From Pseudomonas rhizoryzae (GTDB taxonomy: Bacteria > Pseudomonadota > Gammaproteobacteria > Pseudomonadales > Pseudomonadaceae), in the NCBI RefSeq assembly GCF_005250615.1, contig NZ_SULM01000011.1, positions 124,001 to 188,000 on the forward strand: 64,000 nt of DNA, in the 5' to 3' direction. Both the position numbers and the translations under genes were made by a program. The number at the start of each line of letters is the position of its first letter. The stretch's first letter is position 1. Of the stretch, positions 8,805-20,662 are shown piece by piece. Below the pieces are notes generated by a model. That model was given only the letters and a program-made list of their open reading frames with translations, made no database searches and was not told the origin of the DNA.

Positions 8805-8891
8805 GCCCAGGTGGCGGAATTGGTAGACGCACTAGGTTCAGGTCCTAGCGGTGGCAACACCGTGGAAGTTCGAGTCTTCTCCTGGGCACCA
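8805..8891 (+). tRNA. tRNA-Leu (anticodon CAG), second copy
   Basis: An 87-base duplicate of the tRNA-Leu at 8607-8693, including CCA. The bases just before it (AGTCGCACTGCAG) differ from those before the first copy, so the duplicated unit is close to the gene itself. It reads CUG codons, the dominant leucine codon in this GC-rich genome. Confidence 0.97.
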
Positions 8892-8925
8892 ATACCAAGC
8901 GTACGATCCCTGATCGGACGCACAG

Positions 8926-8952
8926 AAAAAACCGGCTTCGGCCGGTTTTTTC
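8926..8952. terminator. Bidirectional terminator between tRNA-Leu and the chemoreceptor gene
   Basis: AAAAAACCGGC, TTC, GGCCGGTTTTTT forms a strong hairpin with an A-tract and a T-tract on opposite sides. It can therefore terminate the plus-strand tRNA transcript and the minus-strand chemoreceptor transcript, whose stop codon lies 28 bases away. Confidence 0.85.
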
Positions 8953-8979
8953 TTGCCTGCGAAAAAGCGTAGCCCTCCG

Positions 8980-10914
8980 CTACGCCTTGAACTGCCCCAG
9001 ACTACTGCGCAACTGCGCCGCCAATTCCGCCAGGGTACGCCCGCCCCGGGCGGTAGCTGCCATGGATTCGGCCGCCTTCAGCGCCTCGCCGTGGATGATC
9101 TCGACCCGCTGACGCACCGCAGCGGCGCCTTCGGCCTGGCGCTGCGCCGCCTCGGCAGCCGTGCTCATGCTGGCATGCACCTGATCCACCGCGCGGTGGA
9201 CATCCTGCTGGATGCGGTTACTGTCACGCAGCACGGCCAGGCCGCTACCCGCCTGCTGCCGGGCCTCGCCGATGGCCGCCACGGCTTCGCGCGCTCCCTC
9301 TTGCAGGCCGGCGATGTGGGCGCGAATGCTGCCGGTCGACTCCTGGGTCTTGCTGGCCAGGGCACGGACCTCGTCGGCAACCACCGCAAAGCCGCGACCA
9401 CTCTCGCCGGCTCGCGCAGCCTCGATGGCGGCGTTGAGCGCCAGCAGGTTGGTCTGCTCGGCGATGCCGCGGATCACATCCAGCACCACCTCGATCTGCT
9501 CGCTTTGCCCGGCCAGCCGCTCGATCACCTGGGCACCCGATTCGACCTGGGTCACCAGACCCTCGATACCCTGAGCCACCTGGATGGCGATCCGGGCGTT
9601 ACTCTGGGTCGAGCTGCGGATGGCTTCCACCTGCTGCAGAGCGCCCTGCATGGCAGCGCTTTCGCCTTGCGCCTCTTCGGCGATGCCGGACAGGGCCTCC
9701 AGACTGCGCGACACCTCCTCACGCTGCCGCTGGGCAGCCGCCTCGGCCGCGGCACTGCTCCCCGCCAGACCACGGATCTCCTCACCAGTGCGCTCGGCAA
9801 CCCGGTGCGCCTCGCCCACCAGCGGCTGCAGCTTGGCGATGAAACGATCGACCGCACCGCCGAGCGCCTGGATCTCGTCGCCCTGCCCAAGATTAAGCCG
9901 CCGGGTCAGATCGCCCTCCCCGGCCGCCAGGTCATCCAGCGCCCGCTGCAGCACCGCGATCCGGCGCAACACCCGCTGCCCCAGCACCAGGGCCACCGCC
10001 ACCACCATGACCACCCCTACCAGAATCAAGCCCAGGGCGATCTGCCAGCGCAACGCCGACGCCATGGCAGCCACCGTCTCGCCGGCGTTGCGACTCATCG
10101 CCAGGGCGACCTGACGGGTGCCTTCCAGCCGGCTGGACAGGGTCGCGGCGCTGCCCTTGGCCGCCTCCGCCACGCTGGCGGACACCAGGCCGCCGGCATC
10201 GTCGATCAGGGTCTTGAAACGCTTATCCAGCTCGGCGCCGGTCCGGGCGATGGACTGGGTGGAAAACCCCACCACCACCTTGCCGATCTCCACGCCATTG
10301 GGACTGATGGAGGCATCCACCCGGTACACGGAAGGATCGCGGGTGGCCGCATCGAGCACCTTGGCCAGGGCCCCCTCTCCTTGGCCCGCCGCGAGCAGAC
10401 GAGAGACACGCTCATCCTGACGGTTGAGATAGCGCGTCAGGTTCTGGCCTTGGGCATCCTGGAACACCACGAAGAGCACGTCGGGATTGTTCTGGGCACG
10501 CCGGGCCAGATCGGAAAGCGCCGGCACATCGGCATCCCACATGGCCTTGGGCGAGACACCCGCCAGCAGTTCCGCCAGATTCTGCGCATTGCTCTTCAGG
10601 GTGTCGGTCAGGGTATCGCCTACCTGCTGCCGCTCACGAGCCAGCCGCTGTGCCAGCCCTTCCGCCAGCCGGGTACGCGTCTGCCCCGCCAGTTCGGCGA
10701 GGCTGCCATCCACCTCGCCACCGGCCTGCCGCAGGGTCTCGGCCAGTCGCTCGGACTCACCGGAAAGACGCTGCGCCAGCCCCAGTTGCAGGTCCCGTAC
10801 CGCGCTCTGGGTCAGCCATACCGCCAAGGCGACCTGGATGACCACCGCCAGCACGAGACTGATGAATACCGGCAGCAGCAGACGACTGCGCAGCAGCGAA
10901 AAAAGGAACGACAT
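8980..10914 (-). CDS. Methyl-accepting chemotaxis protein
   Basis: A 644-residue transmembrane chemoreceptor. TM1 is at about 12-34, a large periplasmic sensor at about 35-288 (mostly helical, with a PAS/sCache-like centre around [18 protein letters not shown]), TM2 at about 290-312, and a HAMP segment follows ([24 protein letters not shown]). The cytoplasmic signalling hairpin contains the CheA/CheW-binding tip [20 protein letters not shown]. No C-terminal CheR pentapeptide is present; the protein ends [10 protein letters not shown]. Start MSFLFSLL was preferred to an upstream ATG because it leaves a normal signal anchor. The ligand is not predictable. Confidence 0.93.
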   Translation of the reverse strand: MSFLFSLLRSRLLLPVFISLVLAVVIQVALAVWLTQSAVRDLQLGLAQRLSGESERLAETLRQAGGEVDGSLAELAGQTRTRLAEGLAQRLARERQQVGDTLTDTLKSNAQNLAELLAGVSPKAMWDADVPALSDLARRAQNNPDVLFVVFQDAQGQNLTRYLNRQDERVSRLLAAGQGEGALAKVLDAATRDPSVYRVDASISPNGVEIGKVVVGFSTQSIARTGAELDKRFKTLIDDAGGLVSASVAEAAKGSAATLSSRLEGTRQVALAMSRNAGETVAAMASALRWQIALGLILVGVVMVVAVALVLGQRVLRRIAVLQRALDDLAAGEGDLTRRLNLGQGDEIQALGGAVDRFIAKLQPLVGEAHRVAERTGEEIRGLAGSSAAAEAAAQRQREEVSRSLEALSGIAEEAQGESAAMQGALQQVEAIRSSTQSNARIAIQVAQGIEGLVTQVESGAQVIERLAGQSEQIEVVLDVIRGIAEQTNLLALNAAIEAARAGESGRGFAVVADEVRALASKTQESTGSIRAHIAGLQEGAREAVAAIGEARQQAGSGLAVLRDSNRIQQDVHRAVDQVHASMSTAAEAAQRQAEGAAAVRQRVEIIHGEALKAAESMAATARGGRTLAELAAQLRSSLGQFKA

Positions 10915-11003
10915 GGAAATCTCCAGCGGCAAATGACGTTACAGGCTGTCGGCCAACTCCGAGCGAGCTGGAGCGATAGTGGTCAGTTGTCGTAGCAATA
11001 TGC

Positions 11004-11026
11004 TGGCCATTTTGGACCAATGGCCA
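11004..11026. promoter_or_regulatory. Palindrome upstream of the chemoreceptor gene
   Basis: Perfect 8-base arms TGGCCATT (11004-11011) and AATGGCCA (11019-11026) flank a 7-base spacer, about 90 bases upstream of the chemoreceptor start. This could be an operator. No regulator gene is adjacent, and the rest of 10915-11064 shows nothing clear. Confidence 0.35.
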
Positions 11027-11064
11027 TTCCAGAGCACCGGTCGTCATGGGTGACCCCAGAAAGC

Positions 11065-11092
11065 GAAAAGCCCCGCGGGGCGGGGCTTTTCG
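11065..11092 (-). terminator. Terminator after purA
   Basis: GAAAAGCCCCGC/GCGGGGCTTTTC forms a strong GC stem with an A/T tract on each side. On the minus strand it follows the purA stop by about 22 bases. Confidence 0.85.
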
Positions 11093-11113
11093 AGATGCAT
11101 CCTTTTAGCGCAC

Positions 11114-12457
<1,344 letters not shown>

Positions 12458-12487
12458 TCACGTTCACCCGGATGCCAGATCCGGTGT

Positions 12488-13675
12488 TTAGGAATTCAAG
12501 GGCACCACGACCCAGGCGCCGTGCTGCTCGACCAGACGGCGGTCGCAGCCGGCGCTGCGCAGCTGGCTTTCGTCCTCGAGGCTGGTGGCCTGGACCACGC
12601 GCTCACCGCGGGCCCGCAGGTCACGCACGAGCTGCCAGAGTACCGGCGAATGCCCGGCCGGTGCCCATATCCCGCGGCGCGGCTCCTCGAGCACGGCGGT
12701 GCCCAGCTCGACGAGGGTTTTCAGATCGGTGGAAAAACCGGTAGCGGGCCGCGACCGGCCGAAGTCGGCGCCGATGTTGTCGTAACGCCCGCCCTGGGCG
12801 ATGGACTGGCCGGTACCCGGGACGAAGGCCGCGAAGACCACGCCGGTGTGGTAGTGGTAACCACGCAGCTCGCCCAGATCGAAATACAGGGGCACGTTCG
12901 GGAAGCGACTCTGCAGGGACTCGGCCAGGGCGACCAGCTCGTCCAGCGCCCGCATCACCGCCTCGGGCGCACCAGCCAGGCGCTGGCGGGCATGGCCGAG
13001 CACGGAGGCATCTCCACTCAGCTCGACCAGTGCGCGCAGCCAGCCACGCTCGGCCGCGGGCAGCGCCGCGGTCAGCTGGTCGATCTCGTCGACGGCCTTG
13101 CGCTGCAGGGCATCGAACAGCGTCTGCTCGCCAGCACCGGACACACCGGCCACCTGGCACAGACCGCGATAGATGCCGACATGGCCGAGGTCCATGTGCA
13201 CATCGGGCACCTGGGCCTGCTCGAGCACGTCGAGCATCAGGCTGATGACCTCGAGATCCCCTTCGCTGCCCGGCACGCCATAGAGTTCAGCGCCGACCTG
13301 AATGGGGCTGCGCGACGTCGACAACGCCCGCGGCCGCGTATGCAGCACGCTGCCGGCATAGCACAGGCGGCTCGGGCCAGCGTGCTTGAGGCTGTGGGCG
13401 TCCATGCGCGCGACCTGGGGGGTGATATCGGAGCGGAAGCCCATGAGGCGGCCGGAGTTGGGATCGGTCACCTTGAAGGTGCGCAGCTCCAATTCCTGAG
13501 CCGCGCCGGTGAGCAGCGATTCCAGAAATTCCAGGTGCGGGGTGATAACGAACTCGTAGCCCCAGCAGTGGAACAACTCCAATACCCGACGCCGGGCACC
13601 TTCGATGCGCGCCGCGTCGGGCGGCAGGATTTCCTCGATACCGTCAGGCAGCAGCCAGCGGTCTACCGTAGCCAT
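12488..13675 (-). CDS. hisZ: ATP phosphoribosyltransferase regulatory subunit HisZ
   Basis: The 395-residue product is a catalytically dead histidyl-tRNA synthetase homologue that partners short-form HisG in the first step of histidine synthesis. It begins [25 protein letters not shown], and class II synthetase-like motifs are visible ([34 protein letters not shown]). The C-terminal anticodon-binding domain of HisRS is missing, as expected for HisZ. I moved the start seven codons downstream to this family-typical methionine. hisG is not in the window. Confidence 0.95.
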   Translation of the reverse strand: MATVDRWLLPDGIEEILPPDAARIEGARRRVLELFHCWGYEFVITPHLEFLESLLTGAAQELELRTFKVTDPNSGRLMGFRSDITPQVARMDAHSLKHAGPSRLCYAGSVLHTRPRALSTSRSPIQVGAELYGVPGSEGDLEVISLMLDVLEQAQVPDVHMDLGHVGIYRGLCQVAGVSGAGEQTLFDALQRKAVDEIDQLTAALPAAERGWLRALVELSGDASVLGHARQRLAGAPEAVMRALDELVALAESLQSRFPNVPLYFDLGELRGYHYHTGVVFAAFVPGTGQSIAQGGRYDNIGADFGRSRPATGFSTDLKTLVELGTAVLEEPRRGIWAPAGHSPVLWQLVRDLRARGERVVQATSLEDESQLRSAGCDRRLVEQHGAWVVVPLNS

Positions 13676-13831
13676 TAGGCCTCTTCTCCATGTCATGGAT
13701 CGGCACGCGGCTACCGAGGTCGGCGCTGGAGACTTCGCGAGGAAGTCTGGCCGCCGGATCGAGCCGCTCTGCCGTGGATTGCTACCCGGATCAGCCAGGG
13801 CGTCGCCCTTCCACGGGTTTCGTACGGACGC

Positions 13832-13857
13832 AAAAAAGCCGGGGATGGCCCCGGCTG
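13832..13857 (-). terminator. Terminator after hflC
   Basis: On the minus strand AGCCGGGGCC, AT, CCCCGGCT is followed by TTTTTTG. It lies about 75 bases after the hflC stop and before hisZ, so it separates the hfq-hfl cluster from hisZ-purA. The remainder of 13676-13932 shows no gene. Confidence 0.85.
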
Positions 13858-13932
13858 ATTCATGATAACACGAAAAAATCGGCGATCGGGGATGAACGAC
13901 GAGCGAAGTCTAGCTGCCGTTCATCCCGTTCT

Positions 13933-14802
13933 TCATTGCCCAGGATTCTGGAAATACTTGAAGAAATCGCTCTTCCCATCGAGTACCAGCACATCGCTCT
14001 TGCTGGAGAAGCTGGAGCGATAGGCTTGCAGGCTGCGATAGAAGGAGAAGAACGCCGGATTCTTCGAGTAGGCCTGGGAATACACCTGGGCCGCCTGGGC
14101 GTCACCGGCACCGCGGGCCTCCTCGGCCTGGCGATAGGCTTCGGCGAGGATCACGCGGCGCTGGCGATCGGCGTCGGCACGGATGCCCTCGGCCAGCTCG
14201 CGACCCTTGGCGCGATGCTCGCGGGCTTCCCGCTCGCGCTCGGTGCTCATCCGCTCGTAAACGCTGCGGCTGACTTCCTTGGGCAGGTCGATGGCCTTGA
14301 TGCGCACATCCGCCACCTCGATGCCCAGCTCCTGGTTGGCCATGCGATTGAGCGACGCGGTGAGGTCACCGACCATCGAATCACGCTCGCCAGACACCAC
14401 CTCGCTCAGGGTACGACGCCCGAACTGGTCGCGCAGCCCGGACTCCAGACGACGCAGCAGGCGCTCGTCGGCGATCTGCTTGAGACCAGACGTCGCCGTG
14501 TAGTAGCGCTCGGGGTTGGCGATACGCCACTTGGCGTAGGCGTCCACCATCACCGCCTTCTTCTCCAGGGTCAGGAATCTCTGGGTCGGGGTGTCGAGGG
14601 TTTGCAGGCGGGCATCGAACTTGCGCACCCGGTTGACGTAGGGAATCTTGAAGTGCAGGCCGGGCTCCAGATTGGGCTCGACCACGCGACCGAAGCGCAG
14701 CATGACGGCGCGCTCGGTTTGCTTCACCACGAACAGGCTGCTCCAGGCACCGAGACCCAGCAGGACCACGACGATCAGCGCGGCCAGTGATTTATTGCTC
14801 AT
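13933..14802 (-). CDS. hflC: HflC, membrane protease modulator
   Basis: The 289-residue SPFH/prohibitin-family protein forms the large HflKC cage that regulates FtsH in the inner membrane. The N-terminal anchor LAALIVVVLLGLGAWSSLFVV (about 6-26) is followed by the SPFH core (QTERAVMLRFGRVVEPNLEPG; IKAIDLPKEVSRSVYERMSTER) and a charged coiled-coil region rich in Glu/Arg/Ala (about 180-235). It begins at the last base of the hflK stop (TGATG), implying coupled translation. Confidence 0.96.
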   Translation of the reverse strand: MSNKSLAALIVVVLLGLGAWSSLFVVKQTERAVMLRFGRVVEPNLEPGLHFKIPYVNRVRKFDARLQTLDTPTQRFLTLEKKAVMVDAYAKWRIANPERYYTATSGLKQIADERLLRRLESGLRDQFGRRTLSEVVSGERDSMVGDLTASLNRMANQELGIEVADVRIKAIDLPKEVSRSVYERMSTEREREAREHRAKGRELAEGIRADADRQRRVILAEAYRQAEEARGAGDAQAAQVYSQAYSKNPAFFSFYRSLQAYRSSFSSKSDVLVLDGKSDFFKYFQNPGQ

Positions 14803-15989
14803 CAGCGGCTCTCCCTGGTACGCGTTTCGGTGGACTGCGGCAGATTGCGAATGACCGAGGCGGCCGTATCGCTGGACGCCGCCGGAGCGGCACCACTGCT
14901 GATGGCCGACGTCGGCGCCGGCGCACGGTTCTGCATCAGCTTGTCGAGCGGCAGATAGAGCAGGTTCTGGCCGGGCTGACCGGTGATCAGCACCTTGCTC
15001 GACTGGCCGAGCACTTCCTGCATCGTCTCGATGTAAAGACGCTCGCGGGTCAACTGCGGATTGGCCGCGTACTGGACCGCCAACTGACTGAAGCGCGAGG
15101 CATCACCCTGGGCACGAGCGACGACTTCATCGCGGTAGCCGTTGGCTTCTTCGATGATGCGCTGGGCCGCACCGCGAGCCTCGGGAATGACGCCGTTGGC
15201 ATAGGCCTCGGCCTGGTTCTTCTCGCGCTGCTCGTCTTCACGGGCACGGATGACGTCGTCAAACGCCTCCTGGACTTCGCGCGGCGCCGAGGCGCTCTGG
15301 ATATTCACCTGGGTCACAGTGATGCCGGTGCCATAGCTATCGAGAATGCGCTGCAGCCGCTCGCGCACCTGGTTCGCCACCTGCTCGCGACCGTCGGTGA
15401 GCAACTGGTCCATGGTGGAAGAGCCGGCGACATGCCGCAGGGCGCTGTCGGTAGCCTGCTGCAGGCTGACCTCGGGCTGGTCGACGTCGAGGACGAAGTC
15501 CTTGAGGTTGGTGATGCGGTACTGGACCGTCAGCGGCACTTCGACGATGTTCTCGTCCTTGGTCAGCATGGCGCCCTGCTTGCTGTAGGCGCGCTCACGC
15601 GTGACGTTTTCCTGGTACTTGGTCTCGAACGGCGGGAAGTAGATGTTCAGGCCGGGACCGACGGTCTCGTAGTACTTGCCGAAGCGCAGGATCACTGCCT
15701 GCTCCTGCTCGTCCACTACGTAGACAGCGTTGTACAGCCACAGCGCCGCGAGCAGCAGCAGGCCGAGCAGGATCAGGCTCTTGCCGCCGCCTGAACCGAG
15801 GCTATCGCCGCCACTGCCACCGGAGCGCTTCTTGCCGCCGACCAGGCGATTGATACGGTCTTGAAACTTGCGCAGGGCTTCGTCGAGGTCCGGAGGACCC
15901 TTGCGTCCACCATTGCCACCGCCGCCACCGTTGCGTCCGCCCCAGGGGTCTTGATTATTCGAGTTGCCACCGGGCTCGTTCCAAGCCAT
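14802..15989 (-). CDS. hflK: HflK, membrane protease modulator
   Basis: The 395-residue partner of HflC. The first 75 residues are Gly/Asn-rich and hydrophilic (MAWNEPGGNSNNQDPWGGRN), typical for HflK. A membrane anchor follows (LILLGLLLLAALWLYNAVYV, about 76-95), then the SPFH domain with EQEQAVILRFGKYYE and the QSASAPREVQEAFDDV helix. The C-terminus is Ser/Ala/Pro-rich. The start at 15989 is the family-typical one; a longer in-frame extension exists but lacks family support. hflX lies 98 bases upstream. Confidence 0.95.
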   Translation of the reverse strand: MAWNEPGGNSNNQDPWGGRNGGGGGNGGRKGPPDLDEALRKFQDRINRLVGGKKRSGGSGGDSLGSGGGKSLILLGLLLLAALWLYNAVYVVDEQEQAVILRFGKYYETVGPGLNIYFPPFETKYQENVTRERAYSKQGAMLTKDENIVEVPLTVQYRITNLKDFVLDVDQPEVSLQQATDSALRHVAGSSTMDQLLTDGREQVANQVRERLQRILDSYGTGITVTQVNIQSASAPREVQEAFDDVIRAREDEQREKNQAEAYANGVIPEARGAAQRIIEEANGYRDEVVARAQGDASRFSQLAVQYAANPQLTRERLYIETMQEVLGQSSKVLITGQPGQNLLYLPLDKLMQNRAPAPTSAISSGAAPAASSDTAASVIRNLPQSTETRTRESR

Positions 15990-16087
15990 AGCGCTCTCCC
16001 TACTGATAACGCGAAAACGCGCCGAAATGGCGCGTCGACCAATGCTACCGGATGGTCCCCGCCCGAACAAAAGCGCCGAGCAGGGGT

Positions 16088-17392
16088 TTATTGCAAAACA
16101 TGTTGCTGGATAAAGACTTCCGGCTCTTCACCGGCCCGGCTGAGCAGTCGATTGAGTTCGGCGCGGGGTACTCGTACAGACAACAGGATGTTGCCTTCGT
16201 CGTCGTGGTCATCGCTTTGCACCACGCCCAGGTCGAACAATTGCGCGCGCAGGCGAGCGTAGCGTTGCGGGAGGCGCAGCACCCCAACGAAAAGATCTTC
16301 ACCGAGCAGCTCGGCAATGGCCTGGCCGACCAGCTCCAGCCCCTGGGCATTGCGTGCCGAGACCCAGACCCGGATCGGGCGACCGGTCTCTTCGTCACGC
16401 TGGATATGGGGCTCGACCCCGTCGAGCAGATCGATCTTGTTGTAGATCTCCAGCATCGGCAGTTCGTCCGCACCGATTTCGTGCAAGACCGCCTCGACCT
16501 GCTGGATCTGCAACTGGCGATCCTCTTCATGGGCATCGATCACGTGCAACAGCAGGTCGGAGTTGCTGGATTCCTCCAGCGTCGCGCGGAAGGCTTCCAC
16601 CAACTTGTGCGGCAGGTGGCGGATGAAGCCTACCGTGTCAGCGAGCACGATCGGCCCCAGATCCGGCAGCTGCAAACGGCGCAGGGTAGGATCGAGGGTC
16701 GCGAACAGCTGATCAGCCGCATAGACGGTGGATTCGGTGAGGCTATTGAACAGGGTGGACTTGCCGGCGTTGGTATAGCCGACCAGGGAGACCGCGGGGA
16801 TCTCGGCGCGACGGCGACCGCGGCGCGCCTGCTCGCGCTGGCTCAGCACCTTGTCCAGGCGCTGGCGGATCTGACGGATCCGTATCCGCAGCAGACGGCG
16901 GTCGGTTTCCAGCTGGGTTTCACCCGGGCCACGCAGGCCAATACCGCCCTTCTGGCGTTCGAGGTGGGTCCAGCCGCGCACTAGCCGGGTGCTCATGTGT
17001 TCGAGCTGGGCGAGCTCCACCTGCAGCTTGCCTTCGTGGGTGCGGGCGCGCTGGGCGAAGATGTCGAGAATCAGACCGGTACGATCCAGGACGCGGCACT
17101 CGAAGGCTTTTTCGAGGTTACGTTCCTGACTGGGCGTGAGGTCGTGATTGAAGATGACCAGGTCGGCTTCATTGGCGTGCACCTGATCGTGCAGCTCCTC
17201 GACCTTGCCGGTACCGATGAGAAAACGCGCGGTCGGCTGGCTGCGGTTCACCGTGACGAACGCCACGGTTTGCGCACCCGCCGACCGCGCGAGTTCGAGA
17301 AACTCCTGAGGATCTTCGCGCGCCTCGGGATGCAGGCCTTCTAAATGGACCAGAATGGCCCGCTCACCGCCTTCATGACGCTCGAAGAACAA
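16088..17392 (-). CDS. hflX: Ribosome-associated GTPase HflX
   Basis: The 434-residue GTPase splits stalled or stressed 70S ribosomes. The N-terminal HflX domain (about 1-180) has DLVIFNHDLTPSQERNLEK and the GIGLRGPGETQLE motif that precedes the coiled linker. The G domain has G1 GYTNAGKST, G3 DTVGFIRHLPH and G4 NKIDLL, and a C-terminal extension ends in a variable tail. It lies 20 bases after hfq in the miaA-hfq-hflX-hflK-hflC order. Confidence 0.97.
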   Translation of the reverse strand: MFFERHEGGERAILVHLEGLHPEAREDPQEFLELARSAGAQTVAFVTVNRSQPTARFLIGTGKVEELHDQVHANEADLVIFNHDLTPSQERNLEKAFECRVLDRTGLILDIFAQRARTHEGKLQVELAQLEHMSTRLVRGWTHLERQKGGIGLRGPGETQLETDRRLLRIRIRQIRQRLDKVLSQREQARRGRRRAEIPAVSLVGYTNAGKSTLFNSLTESTVYAADQLFATLDPTLRRLQLPDLGPIVLADTVGFIRHLPHKLVEAFRATLEESSNSDLLLHVIDAHEEDRQLQIQQVEAVLHEIGADELPMLEIYNKIDLLDGVEPHIQRDEETGRPIRVWVSARNAQGLELVGQAIAELLGEDLFVGVLRLPQRYARLRAQLFDLGVVQSDDHDDEGNILLSVRVPRAELNRLLSRAGEEPEVFIQQHVLQ

Positions 17393-17412
17393 CAGGGCGC
17401 TCCTTTTGTGAT

Positions 17413-17658
17413 TTATTCGCTATCCGACTCGCTCGTCTCGGAGCTGGGCAGACGGACCGGACGGCTCGGCACCACGGTGGAGATCGCGTGCTTGTAGACC
17501 ATCTGGCTGACGGTGTTCTTGAGCAGGATCACGAACTGGTCGAAGGACTCGATCTGACCCTGCAGCTTGATGCCGTTGACGAGGTAAATGGAAACCGGAA
17601 CGCGCTCTTTACGCAGGGTGTTCAGGTAAGGGTCTTGTAGCGAATGCCCTTTTGACAT
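17413..17658 (-). CDS. hfq: RNA chaperone Hfq
   Basis: The 81-residue Sm-like hexameric protein matches small RNAs with mRNAs. Sm1 ([28 protein letters not shown]) and Sm2 ([20 protein letters not shown]) are intact, including the YKHA RNA-contact motif. The tail after the Sm core is short and Ser/Glu-rich (about 15 residues), as usual in Pseudomonas. It begins 87 bases after miaA ends, so it may have its own promoter there. Confidence 0.98.
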   Translation of the reverse strand: MSKGHSLQDPYLNTLRKERVPVSIYLVNGIKLQGQIESFDQFVILLKNTVSQMVYKHAISTVVPSRPVRLPSSETSESDSE

Positions 17659-17745
17659 CGTGTCGCTCTCCTAAGAAATGAAAATACGTTCTGGCGACAT
17701 GCCAGCTTCCGCTGCCCACCATGGGCACGCGGACAAAAAACCGAT

Positions 17746-18726
17746 TCAGCTACGGGGCGATATGGAGACGCCGGGGAGGCATTTCAAGATCCGTGGCAGA
17801 TTGTCACAGGCCAGGCTGTCGAACGTCTGCGCGGCGGGCCAGCCACGCAACCAGGTCAACTGCCGCTTTGCCAACTGCCGCGTCGCCGCGATACCCCGCG
17901 CCACCATTTCTTCCCGCGTACATTCCCCGTCGAGGAATTCCCAGACCTGACGATAGCCCACGGATCGCATGGAGGGCAGACCCAGATGCAGATCGGCACG
18001 TTCACGCAAGGCTGAGACTTCGTCGACGAGGCCCTGTTCCAGCATCAGGTTAAAGCGCTCGGCGATCCGCGCATGGAGCACGTCACGACGACCAGGCGCC
18101 AAAATCAATTGGGCGACAGTATAGGGCAATTGTGTCTGGGGCGCCCCGTTGGAATCGGCATTGGCACGCATTTGCAGCGCGCGGTGCTCGGTCATCGAGC
18201 GGCCACTGACGCGAAATACCTCCAGGGCTCTTAGTAGACGCTGGGGGTCGTTGGGGTGGATGCGCGCGGCGGACACCGGATCGACCTCGGCCAGCAGCCG
18301 ATGGATCTCGCCCCAACCGGCCTGGGCCGCCAGCGCCTCGATCTCGGCGCGCACCGCGGGATCGGCACTGGGCATGTCGGCCAGGCCTTCGAGCAGAGCC
18401 TTGAAGTAGAGCATGGTGCCGCCCACCAGCAGGGGGATGCGTCCAGCCGCGGTGATCTCGGCCATGGCGACCAGGGCATCGGCACGAAATTCGGCGGCGG
18501 AATAGCTTTCCGCCGGATCGCGGATGTCCACCAGCCGGTGCGGATGGGCCGCCAGCAACTCGGCACTGGGCTTGGCGGTACCGATGTCCATGCCGCGATA
18601 GATGAGCGCCGAGTCCACGCTGATCAGCTCGATGGGTAGCAGTTGCGCCAGTTCGATGGCGAGATCGGTCTTGCCGGACGCGGTCGGCCCCATGAGGAAG
18701 ATGGCGGGCGGCAGGGGGGCGGTCAT
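17746..18726 (-). CDS. miaA: tRNA dimethylallyltransferase MiaA
   Basis: The 326-residue enzyme transfers dimethylallyl to N6 of A37 in tRNAs reading UNN codons. The P-loop [12 protein letters not shown] is at about 12-23, and [19 protein letters not shown] and [15 protein letters not shown] are the family's substrate-binding stretches. [21 protein letters not shown] and the C-terminal region ending before [12 protein letters not shown] are also typical. It follows mutL by 43 bases. Confidence 0.97.
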   Translation of the reverse strand: MTAPLPPAIFLMGPTASGKTDLAIELAQLLPIELISVDSALIYRGMDIGTAKPSAELLAAHPHRLVDIRDPAESYSAAEFRADALVAMAEITAAGRIPLLVGGTMLYFKALLEGLADMPSADPAVRAEIEALAAQAGWGEIHRLLAEVDPVSAARIHPNDPQRLLRALEVFRVSGRSMTEHRALQMRANADSNGAPQTQLPYTVAQLILAPGRRDVLHARIAERFNLMLEQGLVDEVSALRERADLHLGLPSMRSVGYRQVWEFLDGECTREEMVARGIAATRQLAKRQLTWLRGWPAAQTFDSLACDNLPRILKCLPGVSISPRS

Positions 18727-18769
18727 GATGAATTCTCGAAGGGCGCCGCGCGAGGGCGCGGCGGGACGG

Positions 18770-20662
18770 TCAACGACCGCGCAGGAAGAGTTTGTCCAGG
18801 TCGTCCAGACTGAGCTGGGCCCAGGTGGGACGGCCGTGGTTGCATTGGCCGCTACGCTCGGTGGTCTCCATGTCGCGCAACAGGGCGTTCATCTCCGGCA
18901 GGGTCAGCCGGCGGTTGGCCCGTACCGAGCCGTGGCAGGCCATGGTGCCGAGCAATTCATTGAGGTGCGCCTGAATGCGGTCGCTGGTGCCGTAGTCGAG
19001 CAGATCGGCGAGCACGTCCTGCACCAGCCGAGCGGCCTGGGCCTGCTTGAGCAGCGCGGGAATCTGGCGGATCGCGAGGGTCTCGGGACCGAGGCGCTGC
19101 AATTCGAAGCCGAGACGCTCGAACCATTGGCCGTGCTCTTCGGCGCAATCGGCCTCGCGCTCGCTGACCGCCAGGGACTCGGGTACCAGCAGCGGCTGGC
19201 CGCGCAGGCCTTCGCTGGCCATGGCGACCTTGAGGCGCTCGTAGGTGATCCGCTCGTGGGCGGCGTGCATGTCCACCAGGATCAGCCCCTGGGCGTTCTC
19301 GGCCAGGATGTAGATGCCCTTGAGCTGGGCCAGGGCGTAGCCGAGCGGCGGCACATCGCCCTGCTCAGCCGGCAAGGGCGCGGGCTCGGCGCCCTCCGGC
19401 AGCGGCGCGAAAAAGGCCTTGTAGGCGTTCTGCACTTCGGCCACGGGCGCCCCGGAATAGGGCTGGGGCGTGGGACTGTAGCGCGCTCCTCCGCCGCCGC
19501 CACTGGCGAAAGGCTGGGCGGGCGGCGCGGGGCTGTCGTGCAGCACGGCGGCGGCCAGACGCATCTCGCCCTGGGGGCCGAACTCGCCAGCGGCCGGACC
19601 CGTCAGGGGTGCTGGCGCGGTGGGTGCCACCACGGCGAGCTGGTCGTCCGGGCGGATGTCACCCAGGGCGCGATGCAGGGTGCCGTAGAGGAAGTCGTGC
19701 ACCTGGCGACTGTCGCGGAAACGCACCTCGTGCTTGGTGGGATGGACGTTGACGTCCACCGTCGCCGGGTCCAGTTCGAGGAACAGCACGAAGGCCGGGT
19801 GGCGACCGTTGTAGAGGACGTCGCGATAGGCCTGGCGCACGGCGTGGGCGACCAGCTTGTCGCGCACCATGCGGCCATTGACGTAGAAGTATTGGAGATC
19901 CGCCTGGCTGCGCGAAAAGGTCGGCAGACCGACCCAGCCCCAGAGGCGCAAGCCGTTGCGCTCGTGTTCCAGCGGCAGAGCCTGCTCGAGGAAACCTGGG
20001 CTGCAGACGGCGCCAACTCGGCGGCCCTGGCTCTGCGGGTCGCTGGCGGGGTGCAGGGAGAGCACGCTCTTACCGTTGTGTCTCAGATGGAAGCCGACGT
20101 CGAAGCGCGCCAGCGCCAGGCGCCGCACCACTTCCTGCAGGTGGTCGAATTCGGTCTTTTCGGCGCGCAGGAACTTGCGCCGTGCCGGAGTATTGAAGAA
20201 GAGGTCGCGCACCTCCACGGAGGTGCCCTGGGGATGGGCGGCGGGCTGCACCCGCGGCTGCATCTCGCGGCCTTCGGTCTCCACCTGCCAGGCCTGGTCT
20301 TCGCCCTGATAACGCGAGGTGAGCGTCAGACGAGACACCGAGCTGACCGAGGCCAGGGCCTCGCCGCGAAAGCCCAGACTGGTGACGCTTTCCAGTTCAT
20401 CCAGGTGGTAGATCTTGCTGGTGGCGTGGCGCGCCAGGGCCAGTGGCAGGTCAGCCGGTGGGATGCCGTGGCCATCGTCACGGATGCGTAGCAACTTGAC
20501 GCCGCCCTGCTCCACCTCGACGTCGATGCGCCGGGCACCGGCATCCAGGCTGTTCTCCAGCAACTCCTTGGCCACCGAGGCCGGTCGTTCGACCACCTCG
20601 CCGGCGGCGATCTGGTTGGACAGCCGCGGACTGAGCAGTTGGATGCGCCGAGGTTCAATCAT
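18770..20662 (-). CDS. mutL: DNA mismatch repair protein MutL
   Basis: The 630-residue product has an N-terminal GHKL ATPase ([53 protein letters not shown]), a Pro/Ala-rich linker (about 330-430) and a C-terminal dimerisation domain. The C-terminus contains [14 protein letters not shown], fitting the endonuclease motif D(Q/M)HA(x)2E(x)4E of MutL from species lacking MutH. The start [10 protein letters not shown] overlaps the amiB end by 8 bases; a start six codons earlier is possible. Confidence 0.97.
   Translation of the reverse strand: MIEPRRIQLLSPRLSNQIAAGEVVERPASVAKELLENSLDAGARRIDVEVEQGGVKLLRIRDDGHGIPPADLPLALARHATSKIYHLDELESVTSLGFRGEALASVSSVSRLTLTSRYQGEDQAWQVETEGREMQPRVQPAAHPQGTSVEVRDLFFNTPARRKFLRAEKTEFDHLQEVVRRLALARFDVGFHLRHNGKSVLSLHPASDPQSQGRRVGAVCSPGFLEQALPLEHERNGLRLWGWVGLPTFSRSQADLQYFYVNGRMVRDKLVAHAVRQAYRDVLYNGRHPAFVLFLELDPATVDVNVHPTKHEVRFRDSRQVHDFLYGTLHRALGDIRPDDQLAVVAPTAPAPLTGPAAGEFGPQGEMRLAAAVLHDSPAPPAQPFASGGGGGARYSPTPQPYSGAPVAEVQNAYKAFFAPLPEGAEPAPLPAEQGDVPPLGYALAQLKGIYILAENAQGLILVDMHAAHERITYERLKVAMASEGLRGQPLLVPESLAVSEREADCAEEHGQWFERLGFELQRLGPETLAIRQIPALLKQAQAARLVQDVLADLLDYGTSDRIQAHLNELLGTMACHGSVRANRRLTLPEMNALLRDMETTERSGQCNHGRPTWAQLSLDDLDKLFLRGR

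Noticed and set aside
8953-10995. A 680-codon open frame on the plus strand opposite the chemoreceptor
   Set aside because: Chemoreceptor motifs on the minus strand are unambiguous, and the plus frame would run through the terminator.
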